64,000 nt of DNA. Origin: JADKIH01 sp031417395. GTDB taxonomy: Bacteria; Bacteroidota; Bacteroidia; AKYH767-A; 2013-40CM-41-45. The DNA is taken from the NCBI GenBank assembly GCA_031417395.1, contig JANOVM010000062.1:118769-182768 (forward strand), written 5' to 3'. Of this stretch, positions 28,197 through 37,814 are shown one piece after another. Both the position numbers and the translations under genes were made by a program. Position 1 is the stretch's first letter, and every line of letters starts with the position of its first letter. The notes under the pieces are model-generated. The model was not told where the DNA came from, did no database searches, and was given only the letters and a program-made list of their open reading frames with translations.

Positions 28197-31100
28197 TTGA
28201 CTCTTATAGCATATAAGGATTCGCACAGGTGTGTCCTATTGGAAAAGAAAGCAAATAAACCCGCCCGGAATACAGAAGGTCGAAAGATCCTCTATCGCCT
28301 ATTGTTACTGGCAGTAGCAGTAGTCTATGCACTTGTTTTTGTGCTCGACTACCTGCTGCAGCTGCATTTTACTTTTTTTCTTCTCCTTAGTCTTTTTGGA
28401 TTTGTAATTCTTACGCTGCTGTATATGTGGTTCCGCGTGCAGGCCCCTGAAAAGCAGCCTGAAGAAGAACAGATAGAAACTGCCGAACCAATTGATAAAA
28501 GAAAAATTTTCAGAGAAATAATTTCGAATACCGGAGAAGTTTTCGATGATGCAGTTTTTGTCGTAAATGCAGTAACAGGGCTTACTATTGATTGCAGTGT
28601 AGGGGCCTTAAAACTTTTTGATGCGACAAGTAAGGAACAATTGACAGGAATAGACCTGACTGAGTTATTTGATCCTGCCTGGCCTTCCGACGAAAGAAAT
28701 GCAATTAAACTCGGACTTGAAAAATCGGGTAGGGCAAAGGTTCGCGGTATTTTTCGTGCTTTAAACAAACAACCCTTTGAAGCAGAACTTCAGGCTATTC
28801 GAACTACAGAGGCCGGACTTGCTGTTATCAGTGTAAGAATATATCCTTTAATTCGTACGGCTTCACCTGTAGAAAAAATACCGGTTAAAGGATATGAATG
28901 GTTTGATGATGCAGGATTCCCTATGGCCATCATCGGCCCCAATTATGGTTTTGTAAGAGTGAATGCATCCTTCTGCAGATTGACGGGATATAATGAAGAT
29001 GAATTGCAAAGTATGTCAATCCTTTCGCTGATTCATCCCGACGACAAGAAAGCAGAGAAACTTTCGCTCAGTGCTTTATTCCGTGGCGAAGTACCTTCCA
29101 CGAAAAGCGAAAAGCGTATGATCAGACGCAGCAATGAAATCGTCTGGGTTAGTACTTCCGCATCTTTGTCGCGCGACAAAGATGGGCATCCGAAGTTTAT
29201 TATTTCCATGTCGGAAAACATTACTCAAAGAAAACGCATTGAAGCCATTCTTTATGAAAACAAAGGAAAGCTGAATTCATTAATAGAAAATGCAGAATAT
29301 TCAATTATTACTGTAGACCGTCGTCATACTATTCAGTTGATTAATAAAAATTTCAGTACGCTGCTTTTCACACACACTGGTATTATAGTTGAAACCGGTT
29401 TTAGCCTTTTGGATATTCTACCGCAAGCCTTTCATAAGGATTACCTGGAATATCATAAGAAAGCCTTTGAAGGAGAGCAAATAATTTTTGAAAAGACATT
29501 TACCGTAAATGGAAAAAAATCGGAAGTTGAAATAGTTATTACACCCGTAAAAGAAGAAAATGGTTTGGTGAGAAATATTTCAATTTTCGGACACGATATA
29601 TCAGACAAAAAAAAGAATGAGTTGAATCTTATTCAGGCTAAAGAAGAAGCGGAAGCATCTACCCGTGCCAAATCAGGGTTTCTGGCAACTATGAGCCATG
29701 AAATCCGCACTCCGCTTAATGGAGTTATTGGAATGGGGCGCTTATTAAGCACGACACCGTTTACGCCGAAGCAACAGGAATTCGTTGATTCTATTTTGTT
29801 GAGCGGCGATGCTTTGCTATCCGTTATAAATGACATCCTCGATTATTCAAAAATTGAATCAGCAAGGATGGAACTGGAGTACAAGCCATTTTCTCTTAAA
29901 AGATGTATTGAAGAAACCTTCGACTTATTGGCTTCTAAAGCAATTGAGAAAAATCTGTCTCTTCAATATTCAATTGCAAGAGATGTTCCTTCTTATGTAT
30001 ACGGCGACATAACACGCGTGCGACAGATACTTATGAATCTTGTATCGAATGCAATTAAGTTTACGGCCAAAGGGAAAATAAGCATTAATATTAGCCAAAA
30101 GAATGTTCAAAACAATAAGATAGAATTGCGTTTCGATGTTAAGGATACGGGCATTGGTATTCCCGCAGATAAAATCGGAAAACTTTTCCAGAGTTTCACG
30201 CAGGCCGAAGCAGATACTTCCAAGAAATACGGTGGTACCGGACTCGGACTTGTCATATGCAAGAACCTCGTTGAAATGATGCATGGAAAAATCTGGATTG
30301 AAAGCAAAGAAGGAGCAGGTTCAGATTTTATTTTTACCATAATTACTGAAAAGGTTAAACAGGAAGATGTTCCTAAGAAAATTAAGAATGGAACAAACCG
30401 TCTGGCAAATTCTTATGTCCTAATTATAAGCGATGACAGAACCGAAGCAGCTCTGTATGCCGATTATTTCAAACGATGGGGGATGATACCTCAGATTTCA
30501 AGTGATACTGTACATGCATCAGACAGTGTAAGACAAAGAAGCGACTTCAATCTTGTAATGATTGATGCACAATTAATAAGCACCAATTCATTGCAGCTAG
30601 CTAAAGAAATAAGGGACATTCGTTCGAAAGATGATTTGCCCATAGTTTTATTTAATGCTGTTAAGACGGATGATATATTCTTTGATTATACAAGCGATGT
30701 TGTTTCTGCAGTCATTCCAAAGAATGTAGACCGTTCTAAAGTATTGGATATATTGATCAGTGTTTTCTCTGTAGAGGAACATCAGCGCTCAAGAGATGAA
30801 AAAGCAATTCCGGTTACGAGTAAAAAACTGGCAGATGAATTTCCTATTCGAATATTAATTGCAGAAGATAATCTCGTTAATCAGAAACTGGCACAAAATA
30901 TTTTTGAAGGATTTGGATACAGTCCTGTTATTGTCTCCAATGGTTTACAAGTTATTGATCAATTAAGAAAAGGATCATTCGATCTTATTTTCATGGATGT
31001 TCAAATGCCGGAGATGGATGGTTTTGAAGCAACACGTTTCATTCGCATAAAGCTGCAGCCGGCTGTACGTCCGGTAATTGTGGCCATGACAGCCTTTGCA

Positions 31101-31613
31101 CTTGAAGGCGATAAAGAAAAATGTATTGAAGCCGGAATGGATGATTATATTAGCAAACCATTTCTTGTAGAAGAAATCGTTAATAAAATTCGACAGTGGG
31201 GAAAAGAAAAGCCAGAGAGTGCACAAATCGAAATGAAAGAAATAACTAAACAGCAAAAACTTGAAGGACATTTGATCTTAAATTTGAAATCAATCGGTCG
31301 CCTTAAAGACATGACTGCCGGATCAGATCCATCATTTTTCAGTCAGGTAATTGAAATGTACATTAAACAAGCCGATGAACAAATGTATGAAATTGCCAAA
31401 GCCCTGTCGTCAAATAACTGGAAAGAAATGGCCTCTATTGCTCATAAATTAAAGGGCTCTTCTTTGAACTTAGGCGCCGAAGCCGTTGCCGAAACCTGCC
31501 GTACCATAGAATTAAAAGGAATGGAAAATGATGGCGAAGGCATGGACGCCCTCGTAAAAAAACTAGCCCAGGATATGATCCTAACCAAAGGCGAGTTAAA
31601 ATCTCTGAATTAA
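28197..31613 (+). CDS. Hybrid sensor histidine kinase with two receivers and HPt
   Basis: A 1138-residue membrane-bound phosphorelay kinase. Two helices at ~30-75 anchor it. Three PAS-like domains follow (~95-200, 218-345 with GYEWFDDAGFPMAIIG, and 350-475). HisKA is at ~492-555 (ATMSHEIRTPLNG, phospho-His), and HATPase at ~600-720 (NLVSNAIKFT N-box, DTGIGIP, GGTGLGLVIC). A divergent receiver at ~735-855 retains Asp in LVMIDAQL, a canonical receiver at ~878-995 has AEDNLVNQK and FMDVQMPEMDG, and an HPt domain at ~1035-1130 has IAHKLKGSSLNLG. The start is uncertain: no suitable ATG exists, and TTG at 28197 or 28239 are candidates. No response regulator is adjacent; a separate regulator probably receives the signal. 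Confidence 0.9.
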   Translation: MTLIAYKDSHRCVLLEKKANKPARNTEGRKILYRLLLLAVAVVYALVFVLDYLLQLHFTFFLLLSLFGFVILTLLYMWFRVQAPEKQPEEEQIETAEPIDKRKIFREIISNTGEVFDDAVFVVNAVTGLTIDCSVGALKLFDATSKEQLTGIDLTELFDPAWPSDERNAIKLGLEKSGRAKVRGIFRALNKQPFEAELQAIRTTEAGLAVISVRIYPLIRTASPVEKIPVKGYEWFDDAGFPMAIIGPNYGFVRVNASFCRLTGYNEDELQSMSILSLIHPDDKKAEKLSLSALFRGEVPSTKSEKRMIRRSNEIVWVSTSASLSRDKDGHPKFIISMSENITQRKRIEAILYENKGKLNSLIENAEYSIITVDRRHTIQLINKNFSTLLFTHTGIIVETGFSLLDILPQAFHKDYLEYHKKAFEGEQIIFEKTFTVNGKKSEVEIVITPVKEENGLVRNISIFGHDISDKKKNELNLIQAKEEAEASTRAKSGFLATMSHEIRTPLNGVIGMGRLLSTTPFTPKQQEFVDSILLSGDALLSVINDILDYSKIESARMELEYKPFSLKRCIEETFDLLASKAIEKNLSLQYSIARDVPSYVYGDITRVRQILMNLVSNAIKFTAKGKISINISQKNVQNNKIELRFDVKDTGIGIPADKIGKLFQSFTQAEADTSKKYGGTGLGLVICKNLVEMMHGKIWIESKEGAGSDFIFTIITEKVKQEDVPKKIKNGTNRLANSYVLIISDDRTEAALYADYFKRWGMIPQISSDTVHASDSVRQRSDFNLVMIDAQLISTNSLQLAKEIRDIRSKDDLPIVLFNAVKTDDIFFDYTSDVVSAVIPKNVDRSKVLDILISVFSVEEHQRSRDEKAIPVTSKKLADEFPIRILIAEDNLVNQKLAQNIFEGFGYSPVIVSNGLQVIDQLRKGSFDLIFMDVQMPEMDGFEATRFIRIKLQPAVRPVIVAMTAFALEGDKEKCIEAGMDDYISKPFLVEEIVNKIRQWGKEKPESAQIEMKEITKQQKLEGHLILNLKSIGRLKDMTAGSDPSFFSQVIEMYIKQADEQMYEIAKALSSNNWKEMASIAHKLKGSSLNLGAEAVAETCRTIELKGMENDGEGMDALVKKLAQDMILTKGELKSLN

Positions 31614-31720
31614 TTTTTTTTTTTGTTAATTCTAAACACAATCCTCCGTGTTTTCTTTGTGCCCATAGTGCCCTTTGTGGTTAAAATCCTACCTAATCAT
31701 TACCTCACTACCATCAAAAT

Positions 31721-31748
31721 GTTGAACATTCATTAAAATATATTCAGT
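31721..31748. repeat. Short inverted repeat between kinase and murB genes
   Basis: GTTGAACATT and AATGTTCAAAT form inverted halves about 20 bases apart. A CTTTGTG-type word (CCCTTTGTGG) lies just upstream near 31670. Either may mark the 3' end of murB or be a dispersed repeat remnant. Confidence 0.3.
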
Positions 31749-31758
31749 ATAAAAATGT

Positions 31759-32772
31759 TCAAATAATATTGACCTCCATCTCCAAATCAACACCGAATTT
31801 CTTCAACACACTTTCCCTCACACTCACCGCATGAGCCAATAATTCTCCACCGCTCGCACCCCCATAATTCACCAAAACAAGAGCCTGCTTTTCATGCATG
31901 CCAACATTGCCAATTCTTTTCCCTTTCCATCCACATTGTTCAATAAGCCAACCGGCAGCAAGTTTTACTTTTCCTCCTGACGGATATCCTACAAATCCCG
32001 GAAATTCTTTAACAAGCATTTCAAATTGCTCACCCGGAATTTCGGGATTCTTAAAAAAACTTCCCGCATTGCCAATTACGTTCGGATCCGGTAATTTACT
32101 TTTTCGAATGGCAATAACAGCATTGCTGACATCCTTAAGATTTGGCTCTGATACATTCATTAATTTCAGCTGGTCTTCAATAGCACCATAAGAAGTATTG
32201 ATTTTTCCTTTTTTATTCAGACGAAACGTAACATCCAGAATGCAATACTTATTTTTTCCTTCATGCTTAAAAATACTGTCGCGATATCCAAAGCGACAAG
32301 TTTCAGCATCGAATTGATGGATCTTTGCATCTTCCATACTAAGTGCATGCAGACTTTGAAACGTATTCCTGATTTCAACACCATAAGCACCTATGTTTTG
32401 TATGGGAGCAGCACCAACACACCCGGGAATTAAGGAAAGGTTTTCCAATCCCTGATAATTGTGTTCAACAGTATATAGAACGAAAGAATGCCAGTTCAAT
32501 CCTGCTCCTGATTTTATGAAAACATGGTCATCATTTTCTGATTCAATTTCTATTTTTTCAATCCGGTTGCGAATAACTATTCCGTCGAAATCTCCCGTAA
32601 AAAGCATATTACTGCCGCCACCAAGAATGAGTTTTTTTTCATTTTTAAGTTTATCATCATTCAAAACTTTAAGTAATTCTTCTGTGGAATGAACTTCTGC
32701 ATACCAACGAGCTTTTACGTCAAGTCCAAACGTGTTAAAGCTTTTAAGTGAAAAATTTTCTTGTATAGTCAC
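31759..32772 (-). CDS. murB: UDP-N-acetylmuramate dehydrogenase
   Basis: A 337-residue flavoenzyme that reduces UDP-GlcNAc-enolpyruvate to UDP-MurNAc with NADPH in peptidoglycan synthesis. The FAD-binding part has KSFNTFGLDVKARWYAEV at the start, LGGGSNMLFTGDFDG, and LSLIPGCVGAAPIQNIGAYG. The catalytic Ser lies in IGNAGSFFKNPEI. C-terminal LAAGWLIEQCGWKGKRIGNVG and the terminal Glu region complete the fold. The start is GTG at 32772, consistent with family N-termini. It is a core gene and stands alone here. Confidence 0.95.
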   Translation of the reverse strand: MTIQENFSLKSFNTFGLDVKARWYAEVHSTEELLKVLNDDKLKNEKKLILGGGSNMLFTGDFDGIVIRNRIEKIEIESENDDHVFIKSGAGLNWHSFVLYTVEHNYQGLENLSLIPGCVGAAPIQNIGAYGVEIRNTFQSLHALSMEDAKIHQFDAETCRFGYRDSIFKHEGKNKYCILDVTFRLNKKGKINTSYGAIEDQLKLMNVSEPNLKDVSNAVIAIRKSKLPDPNVIGNAGSFFKNPEIPGEQFEMLVKEFPGFVGYPSGGKVKLAAGWLIEQCGWKGKRIGNVGMHEKQALVLVNYGGASGGELLAHAVSVRESVLKKFGVDLEMEVNII

Positions 32773-33009
32773 GCTGAATTGAATATTACTTAATCAATTA
32801 TTTTGCCTGCTAAACTAATACAATTTTCAATTTTACAGAGCGAATAATTCGATTCACCAAGAGAACCCCTAGAAGAGCCGAAAACAATTGATTTCACTGC
32901 ATTCCCGCTGTATCTTCGTAAGACTCATGGATCGTTTTTGGTTAAACAACATGAAGGTGTTTATTCGATTTGAACAGCGGAAGGGAGAGCCGCTGTTCTT
33001 TCTTTTTTA
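32773..33009 (+). ncRNA. Candidate small RNA ending at a strong terminator
   Basis: No gene is evident in this 230-base stretch, yet a strong terminator at 32972-33009 closes it on the plus strand. Nothing on the plus strand upstream needs terminating, because murB is transcribed the other way. A weak promoter-like pair (TTG near 32776, TATTTTG near 32799) would give a transcript of ~190 bases. It contains no convincing ORF, and I found no match to SRP RNA, tmRNA or a tRNA. A long 5' leader for the gene at 33145 with an attenuator is an alternative. Confidence 0.35.
32972..33009 (+). terminator. Strong intrinsic terminator
   Basis: GAACAGCGG (32972-32980) and CCGCTGTTC (32990-32998) pair perfectly over nine bases around the loop AAGGGAGAG, and TTTCTTTTTT follows. 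Confidence 0.8.
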
Positions 33010-33144
33010 GGGCTGCACTAGTTCAATAAACCCTCCTGTTTTCGTTTTCATTTTAGCCCCGTCCTTCATAAAATTATTTTAATCCACACTAAACCATTAA
33101 TAGTTTTCATACGTGTTGCAGAGTAAGAACCAAAACTCTCTGTT

Positions 33145-35484
33145 ATGAAGACCATTTCGCTGCTTATCTTATTGATTCTGTTTGCATTCAGAATAAATGG
33201 ACAAAATTGCAATTTTAACTATTCAACAAATCCGGGTTCAACAGTCGTTGCTTTTTCTCCAAATTCGACATTTTCTCCAAATATTTATCATTTTTCATGG
33301 GATTTTGGCGATGGTAATTCAAGTTCTACAACTTATCCTTCGCATGCCTACAATGTTATTTTACCGGTTCTTGCTTGTTGTAATATATACGATTCACTAA
33401 ATGTTCTCATCTGTTCTTCTTGTGATACTGTTAGCCTCCCTGCTCCAAATACCTGCCAGTTTGTTATCAGTTTTTCGGGTGTCGGACAAGGATTGATTGC
33501 TTGCCAAACATTATTTCCAACCCCTGCAGGAATACAATCGCTTTGGGATTTTGGCGATGGAAATACAGGAACCGGAGATGTAGTAAGCCATATTTATTCG
33601 GCTGGAGGGACCTATAATATATGTTTAACTCAAATCGATTCTTTAACCGGTGCAAACATATGTTCATCTTGCCAGTTATTTGTTTTGCAAGGTAATCCCA
33701 ACAATTGTACATATGCATATTTTAACAACCCTTTGACTCCTTCTACGTTTGATTTTATTGCAAATGTTCCGGGTGGTTCGGTTGTGAATTGGGATTTCGG
33801 AGATAATACAACCGGTACAGGAAATCAGATAAGTCATACATTTAATTCAGTTGACTCTTTTTTTGTATGCATGACTACCAGTAATTGCAGTTCATCCTAT
33901 TGTCAGTGGATTACCAATGGGAATCCTCCTCCTTATTGTTCATTTGGTGTTGGTACAAATCCTATTAATCATTTTGCTTTTTCATTTTATGCTTATATAA
34001 GCAACCCCGCATCAAGTGTAGTATGGGATTTTGGCGATGGATCAACGGGTATTGATACGACTACGAGCCATGTTTATTCATTACCCGGAAATTATTTAGT
34101 GTGCATGTCAGAGGTTGATGCCAATGGTGCCATAATCTGCACCCATTGCGACAGTGTTTATGCAGGGCCCAATACTGTTTGTAATTTTTCATATGCTTTA
34201 AATACAACGAATAGTTTGACAGCAAACTTTACAGCGAATGTAACAGGGCCGGCAAATTCAATTACTTGGGATTTCGGTGACAATACAACAGGAACGGGTC
34301 CTAATCCGAGTCATACATACGCAGCTTCAGGATCCTATCAGGTTTGTATGTCTGTTGGAAATTCAGGTTCCATTGTATGTAATCATTGTCAACAGGTTTG
34401 GGTAGGAGGAAATACAGGAAGCTGTTTCCTTACTTTTGCTCCTGATTCAGCAAATGCAAATGGCTTTATATTCAATATGCCGCCTTCATCTTCTTCTTCA
34501 TTTATTGTATGGGATTTCGGTGATGGTTCTGTTGGCACAGGTACAACAGTCAGTCATGTTTACAATAATTCAGGTGTATATTCTGTATGTGCAACAGAAA
34601 CTGATTCCTTTCAGACTATTTTTTGCCACAGTTGTATTTATGTTACCGCCGGTACCGGACCCAATACTTGTCATGCCTCATTTATCAATTCCAATTTAGG
34701 TCTTGATGCATTCTTTATCGATTTATCAATTGCCAATCCGTCGTTAACAACCTATGTATGGAGTTTTGGAGATGGAGGAACGTCTGCTACTCGTTTTCCA
34801 CAGCACACTTATGCTGTTCCCGGAACATACAATGTTTGCTTAACCATTGTAACCGGTAACTGCACCGATCAATTCTGTTCATTTGTGCTGGTAGATACAA
34901 TTCCGGGCAATCCAACAGGAAATTGTCAGGCATTTTTTGCATTCGTTCAACTGGCACCGTATCAAGTATCAGTTGTAAATCTATCGAGCGGACAAAATAT
35001 CACTTATCAATGGAGTTTTGGCGATGGCACTTCGGATACAGCACAGTTTCCATCGCATTACTATCAGACATTGGGATCGTATAATCTGTGTCTCACAGTT
35101 TCTGATCCAAACGGCTGCAGCAGCACCTATTGCGATACACTTACTGTCGATTCCATGGGAAATGTATTTCGGTCTTTGCCCGGATTTACAATCAATGTAA
35201 TTTCCCCTTCACAGCTTACCGGTGTAAAAGAAATTAAGTCACCTGTTTCATTTAAAATATTCCCAAATCCTGCTAACTCTGAAATTTATTTTAACCTGTC
35301 GTCAGCTGCAAACGAAGTCGTTGCTTACCGGATCCTTTCCCTTCAAGGGTCTGAAATCCTCTCCGGTAAGTTAAACGGCTTCGAAGGTGCAGTTAACGTC
35401 GAAAGAATTTCACCGGGAACGTACCTGTTTGAATTAACTCTTTCCGATGGCTCACACAAGTATCAAAAAGTAATTAAGAATTGA
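33145..35484 (+). CDS. Multi-PKD, cysteine-patterned T9SS cargo protein
   Basis: A 779-residue secreted protein. After the signal peptide (MKTISLLILLILFAFRINGQ) there are eight PKD-type repeats of ~75-85 residues, each with W[DS]FGD, for example WDFGDGNSSSTTYPSHAY and WSFGDGTSDTAQFPSH. Most repeats open with a Cys just before the first strand (NCNFNY, TCQFVI, YCSFGV) and close with a Cys pair (ICSSC, ICTHC, VCNHC, FCHSC). The C-terminus is a type A sorting domain (FKIFPNPANSEIYF ... ISPGTYLFEL). It is likely an extended rod at the surface, stiffened by disulfides. No catalytic domain is seen. Confidence 0.88.
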   Translation: MKTISLLILLILFAFRINGQNCNFNYSTNPGSTVVAFSPNSTFSPNIYHFSWDFGDGNSSSTTYPSHAYNVILPVLACCNIYDSLNVLICSSCDTVSLPAPNTCQFVISFSGVGQGLIACQTLFPTPAGIQSLWDFGDGNTGTGDVVSHIYSAGGTYNICLTQIDSLTGANICSSCQLFVLQGNPNNCTYAYFNNPLTPSTFDFIANVPGGSVVNWDFGDNTTGTGNQISHTFNSVDSFFVCMTTSNCSSSYCQWITNGNPPPYCSFGVGTNPINHFAFSFYAYISNPASSVVWDFGDGSTGIDTTTSHVYSLPGNYLVCMSEVDANGAIICTHCDSVYAGPNTVCNFSYALNTTNSLTANFTANVTGPANSITWDFGDNTTGTGPNPSHTYAASGSYQVCMSVGNSGSIVCNHCQQVWVGGNTGSCFLTFAPDSANANGFIFNMPPSSSSSFIVWDFGDGSVGTGTTVSHVYNNSGVYSVCATETDSFQTIFCHSCIYVTAGTGPNTCHASFINSNLGLDAFFIDLSIANPSLTTYVWSFGDGGTSATRFPQHTYAVPGTYNVCLTIVTGNCTDQFCSFVLVDTIPGNPTGNCQAFFAFVQLAPYQVSVVNLSSGQNITYQWSFGDGTSDTAQFPSHYYQTLGSYNLCLTVSDPNGCSSTYCDTLTVDSMGNVFRSLPGFTINVISPSQLTGVKEIKSPVSFKIFPNPANSEIYFNLSSAANEVVAYRILSLQGSEILSGKLNGFEGAVNVERISPGTYLFELTLSDGSHKYQKVIKN

Positions 35485-35505
35485 TTGTTTCATGTTAAGT
35501 TTTGT

Positions 35506-35542
35506 AAAGGGAGGGGCTGAAGGGCCTCTTCCTTTTTTTATT
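35506..35542 (+). terminator. Probable intrinsic terminator after the PKD gene
   Basis: AAGGGAGG and CCTCTTCCTT form an eight-pair stem with a two-base bulge, followed by TTTTTT. It lies ~20 bases after the PKD gene stop. Confidence 0.55.
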
Positions 35543-35600
35543 TTAAGTATATTATATGCATGAAGTTGGCGGGAAAATTTTACATCCTTATTTCCTTTTA

Positions 35601-35608
35601 TAACTTTA
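35601..35608 (+). promoter_or_regulatory. -7 box (TAACTTTA) before gmhA
   Basis: TAACTTTACACC lies 20 bases before the ATG at 35628. No -33 element is clear. Confidence 0.4.
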
Positions 35609-35627
35609 CACCCTCAATCTCTATGCA

Positions 35628-36206
35628 ATGAGTACAAATTCACTGATAAAATCCGATCTGCTCGAAGCACAAAAAGCACTGAATGATTTCATTTCCGATG
35701 ATAGGAATATAAAATCGATTTCAGATGCTGCTGAATTAATGACTAAATCATTGAAGAATGGTGGAAAGGTACTTTCCTGCGGTAACGGCGGAAGCATGTG
35801 TGATGCAATGCATTTTGCCGAAGAACTAACCGGAAGATTTCGCGAAGACCGAAAACCACTGGCAGCAATTTCAATTAGTGATCCTTCACACATTAGTTGC
35901 GTAGCCAATGACTACGGATATGAAACGGTATTCGCCCGTTATATAGAAGCAATTGGAAAAAAAGGGGATGTCCTGCTGGCAATAAGTACCAGCGGAAATT
36001 CGAAAAACATTCTGGCTGCCATTGCAAGTGCAAAAAAAATCGGCTTGCATGTTGTAGGCCTTACAGGAAAAGATGGTGGTAAAATGGCATCCTTGTGCGA
36101 CGTAGAGATCAGAGCTACCGATTCAAAATTTGCCGACCGAGCTCAGGAAATTCACATTAAAGTAATCCATGCATTGATTCACTGCCTGGAAGAGGCAATG
36201 AAGTAA
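35628..36206 (+). CDS. gmhA: SIS-domain isomerase, sedoheptulose 7-phosphate isomerase (GmhA)
   Basis: A 192-residue SIS-domain protein of the GmhA type, which converts sedoheptulose 7-phosphate to D-glycero-D-manno-heptose 7-phosphate for LPS core heptose. Supporting motifs are SCGNGGSMCDAMHFAEELTGRF (substrate loop), SVANDYGYE-like SCVANDYGYETVFARYIEA, and LAISTSGNSKNIL (phosphate loop). Length and N-terminal helix fit the family. The rest of the heptose pathway (hldA/hldC/gmhB) is not in the window. The motifs fit GmhA better than DiaA. Confidence 0.88.
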   Translation: MSTNSLIKSDLLEAQKALNDFISDDRNIKSISDAAELMTKSLKNGGKVLSCGNGGSMCDAMHFAEELTGRFREDRKPLAAISISDPSHISCVANDYGYETVFARYIEAIGKKGDVLLAISTSGNSKNILAAIASAKKIGLHVVGLTGKDGGKMASLCDVEIRATDSKFADRAQEIHIKVIHALIHCLEEAMK

Positions 36207-36274
36207 GCTCTAAACCCACATTTAATTCTAAAAAAAATGCTGCTCTTGCGGCCTGAAAATATATTGTCTGAAAA

Positions 36275-37813
36275 ATGCTTGTAAAAACTTTTGGCAGCGC
36301 TGTCTTTGGCGTAAATGCAACAACAATTACAGTTGAAGTAAATCTTAGTAGCGGAGTGAATTTTATTCTTGTTGGACTTCCCGATAATGCCGTGCGTGAA
36401 AGTCAGCGTCGCATAGTGGCTGCTTTAAAAAATTGCAATTACAAATACCCCCGGCATGAATTTACTGTAAACATGGCACCGGCAGATATTCGAAAAGAAG
36501 GATCAGCGTATGATCTCACACTTGCAATGGGTATTCTTGCCGGTTCACAACAAATGCTGCAGGATGAATTGGAAAAATACATCATCATGGGAGAGCTGTC
36601 ACTCGATGGAAGTTTACAGCCTATCAAAGGTGTATTGCCCATTGCCATTCAGGCAGCCAAAGAAGGTTTTAAAGGTTTTATTCTTCCTAAACAAAATGCC
36701 AGGGAAGCTGCAATCGTCAGTAACCTTGAGGTGTATGGAGTGGAGTCCATGACAGAAGTGTTTCAATTCTTCAACCATGAAAAAAATCTGGAGCGGACAA
36801 TTGTCAATGCAGCAGAAGAGTTTAAAGCCAATCAGGGCAAATCAGAATTTGATTTCTCCGATGTACGCGGACAAGAAAACATAAAGCGCGCTATGGAAGT
36901 AGCAGCAGCCGGCGGACATAATATTATTTTAATTGGTCCACCGGGAGCAGGAAAAACGATGCTTGCCAAAAGACTTCCAACTATTTTACCCCCATTAACA
37001 CTCAATGAAGCCCTCGAAACGACAAAGATACATTCTGTTGCCGGTAAACTTGGAAGAGAAGCATCTCTGGTTTGTGTGCGTCCTTTTCGTTCGCCGCATC
37101 ATACGATAAGCGACGTAGCATTAGTAGGAGGGGGCGGCTTTCCCCAGCCCGGAGAAATTTCGCTTGCACACAACGGCGTCTTATTCCTCGACGAGCTTCC
37201 CGAATTCAAACGCGCCGTTCTCGAAGTTATGCGCCAGCCTTTAGAAGAACGCACTGTAACAATTTCACGTGCAAAATTTTCAATTGAGTATCCTGCAAGT
37301 TTTATGTTGGTGGCTTCCATGAATCCATGTCCATGCGGTTACTATAATCACCCCGACAAACAATGTGTCTGCGGTCCCGGCATAGTACAAAAATATCTTA
37401 CACGTATTTCCGGTCCGTTGCTTGATCGCATCGACATACATCTCGAAGTAACTCCCGTTCCTTTCAACGAACTAACATCGTTACGTGCAGGAGAACGGAG
37501 CGATACAATTCGTCAACGTGTCGAGAAGGCCAGGGAGATACAAGCGTTTCGCTATGCAGGGGATTCCGGCGTGTATTGCAATGCACAGATGAGTACAAAA
37601 CAGCTTCACGAAGTTTGTAAAATTACGGATGACGGTCGTGCGCTATTGAAGACAGCCATGGAAAGACTTGGCCTCTCTGCACGAGCTTACGATAGAATAT
37701 TAAAAGTCTCTCGTACTATTGCCGATCTGGAGCAGATTGCGGATATAAAAACGGAGCATTTGGCTGAGGCGATACAGTATAGGAGTTTGGATAGGGAGGG
37801 GTGGGCGGGGTGA
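36275..37813 (+). CDS. comM: YifB/ComM family Mg-chelatase-like AAA+ ATPase
   Basis: A 512-residue protein with the three-part YifB/ComM layout. An N-terminal ChlI-like region (~1-180) starts MLVKTFGSAVFGVNATTITV and contains VNLAPADIRKEG-like VNMAPADIRKEGSAYDL. The AAA+ core has Walker A GPPGAGKTML, Walker B GVLFLDELPEF and the zinc-like motif MNPCPCGYYNHPDKQCVC. A C-terminal Mg_chelatase_C domain follows (GLSARAYDRILKVSRTIADL). ComM is a hexameric helicase that promotes branch migration during natural transformation. The same protein is widespread in species not known to be competent. It is expressed alone. Confidence 0.93.
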   Translation: MLVKTFGSAVFGVNATTITVEVNLSSGVNFILVGLPDNAVRESQRRIVAALKNCNYKYPRHEFTVNMAPADIRKEGSAYDLTLAMGILAGSQQMLQDELEKYIIMGELSLDGSLQPIKGVLPIAIQAAKEGFKGFILPKQNAREAAIVSNLEVYGVESMTEVFQFFNHEKNLERTIVNAAEEFKANQGKSEFDFSDVRGQENIKRAMEVAAAGGHNIILIGPPGAGKTMLAKRLPTILPPLTLNEALETTKIHSVAGKLGREASLVCVRPFRSPHHTISDVALVGGGGFPQPGEISLAHNGVLFLDELPEFKRAVLEVMRQPLEERTVTISRAKFSIEYPASFMLVASMNPCPCGYYNHPDKQCVCGPGIVQKYLTRISGPLLDRIDIHLEVTPVPFNELTSLRAGERSDTIRQRVEKAREIQAFRYAGDSGVYCNAQMSTKQLHEVCKITDDGRALLKTAMERLGLSARAYDRILKVSRTIADLEQIADIKTEHLAEAIQYRSLDREGWAG

Positions 37814-37814
37814 G

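Noticed and set aside
29970..31641. Several minus-strand ORFs opposite the histidine kinase gene
   Set aside because: They are antisense frames of a well-supported kinase, without signal peptides, families or promoters.
32870..33009. SRP (4.5S) RNA or tmRNA
   Set aside because: CGGAAGGGAG near the loop recalls the SRP apical loop, but the flanking conserved bases do not match and the stem is a simple terminator. No tmRNA acceptor end is present.
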